Below, piece after piece: positions 4,590 through 5,088 of a stretch of DNA of 5,088 bases. Within the stretch, counting starts at the first letter, position 1. Each line of letters starts with the position of its first letter. Source of the DNA: Bacillota bacterium (GTDB lineage Bacteria; Bacillota; Clostridia; Lachnospirales; Anaerotignaceae); NCBI GenBank assembly GCA_023413275.1, contig JAEZPX010000078.1:1-5088 (forward strand), given 5' to 3'. Position numbers and translations under genes: made by a program. The notes below the pieces were generated by a model. It did no database searches and was not told the DNA's origin. It was given only the letters and a program-made list of their open reading frames with translations.

Positions 4590-5088
4590 ATGTTGAAATC
4601 CGGATTATACGAACAAGTTATCAACAAAGAAATCGACGCAGAGCTTAGCGTATTAAAGGATAAGTTCCCTCAAACCGCATCTATTGATAAAGCGGAAGGT
4701 TCTAAGATTCTGGCGAAGTATATTGCTGAGATAATTGAAAAAGGACTTGATAATGTTCGTGATAATGGCGGAGATGTTTTGGCTCAAGTTGATCTGGCAA
4801 ATAAAATTGTGACAACAATTATAGACGAAACCAAAGAGGCTGACTTTGACGTGTTTAAAATTTCTGAACGTGCCCAACAGCTTCTTGCCCTTTTGGATAA
4901 GAATGACAGTGCTTTGTTGTTAAATGAGAAGGTACAAGTTACTCGACCTGAAACCTCTATTTCCCAAAGTAGTCTGTTTACAGGGGCCATTCATGAGCCG
5001 CAGATGTTCACCGAGCTTAAAAAAGAAATTGTGTCATCAAATCGTATTGATATGCTGGTATCCTTTATTAAGTGGAGCGGATTACGAC
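4590..5088 (+). CDS. N-terminus of a PLD-like/SF2 helicase/DUF3427 protein (partial, 166 codons)
   Basis: The visible part matches the start of large proteins (often about 900-1,000 residues) that join a phospholipase-D-like nuclease domain, a DEAD/DEAH superfamily 2 helicase and a C-terminal DUF3427 domain. The opening SGLYEQVINKEI (4-15) is typical of these proteins. After a helical N-terminal region (about 15-120), SLFTGAIHEPQMFTELKKEI (131-150) and RIDMLVSFIKWSGLR (154-168 region, to the edge) are the conserved entry into the PLD-like domain. The HKD catalytic motif, helicase motifs and DUF3427 would lie beyond the window. The ATG at 4590 follows AAGGAG (4576-4581) with eight bases of spacing, and the frame stays open to the right edge. 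It has its own promoter and a hairpin-bearing leader. Such proteins occur in defence-gene neighbourhoods, but this family's exact role is not settled. Family call is strong; whether the gene is intact cannot be seen. Confidence 0.85.
   Translation, partial: MLKSGLYEQVINKEIDAELSVLKDKFPQTASIDKAEGSKILAKYIAEIIEKGLDNVRDNGGDVLAQVDLANKIVTTIIDETKEADFDVFKISERAQQLLALLDKNDSALLLNEKVQVTRPETSISQSSLFTGAIHEPQMFTELKKEIVSSNRIDMLVSFIKWSGLR

Noticed and set aside
4653..4990. Two overlapping reverse-strand open frames
   Set aside because: Both lie opposite the N-terminal part of the PLD-helicase, whose forward frame matches its family well; the reverse products resemble nothing.
1..5088. CRISPR array
   Set aside because: No set of three or more regularly spaced repeats was seen; the repeats found occur only in pairs.

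Overview
The window is AT-rich DNA with AGGAGG/AGGTG-type ribosome binding sites, a TTG start, extended -10 promoters and gene families common in Clostridia. It most likely comes from a low-GC Firmicute such as a gut clostridial (Lachnospiraceae-like) genome. That assignment is inferred from composition and gene content only. All genes read rightward, and the content is accessory: an integrase-type recombinase, a Fic protein, a SatD/DUF3307 pair and the start of a nuclease-helicase.

Layout. Positions 1-70 hold the last 22 codons of an unidentified gene whose stop overlaps the ribosome binding site of the next gene. Positions 86-1456 encode a large serine recombinase with resolvase, recombinase and zinc-ribbon domains. 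The 249-base gap after it contains a 52-bp imperfect palindrome (1472-1523), a perfect 11-bp direct repeat with a 16-bp period, and the promoter of the next gene. Positions 1706-2443 encode a compact, self-inhibited (class II-type) Fic protein that starts at TTG. The 142-base gap before the following gene holds two near-identical copies of a palindromic 19-mer, one of them a strong hairpin, and a promoter whose -35 lies inside that hairpin. Positions 2586-3425 encode a SatD-family protein, and 3436-4164 a DUF3307 multi-pass membrane protein. The two are tightly coupled, with the second gene's ribosome binding site touching the first gene's stop codon. After a 425-base gap that holds at most one small ORF, a good promoter (4425-4452) drives a leader with a terminator-like hairpin (4493-4529). 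The start of a PLD-like/SF2 helicase/DUF3427 protein follows at 4590 and runs off the right edge.

How the genes may work together. The recombinase suggests the end of an integrated mobile element or a cargo hotspot. The most interesting unit is the SatD-DUF3307 pair. SatD's N-terminal half can be aligned by eye with the palm-type cyclase/GGDEF fold, including two candidate metal aspartates and a GGDE motif, and it ends in a helix-turn-helix. Its partner is an integral membrane protein with His/Asp/Gln residues placed in its membrane segments. This resembles the layout of nucleotide-signal plus membrane-effector systems, next to two other possible conflict genes (Fic and a PLD-helicase). The signalling or defence role is a hypothesis, not a demonstrated function.
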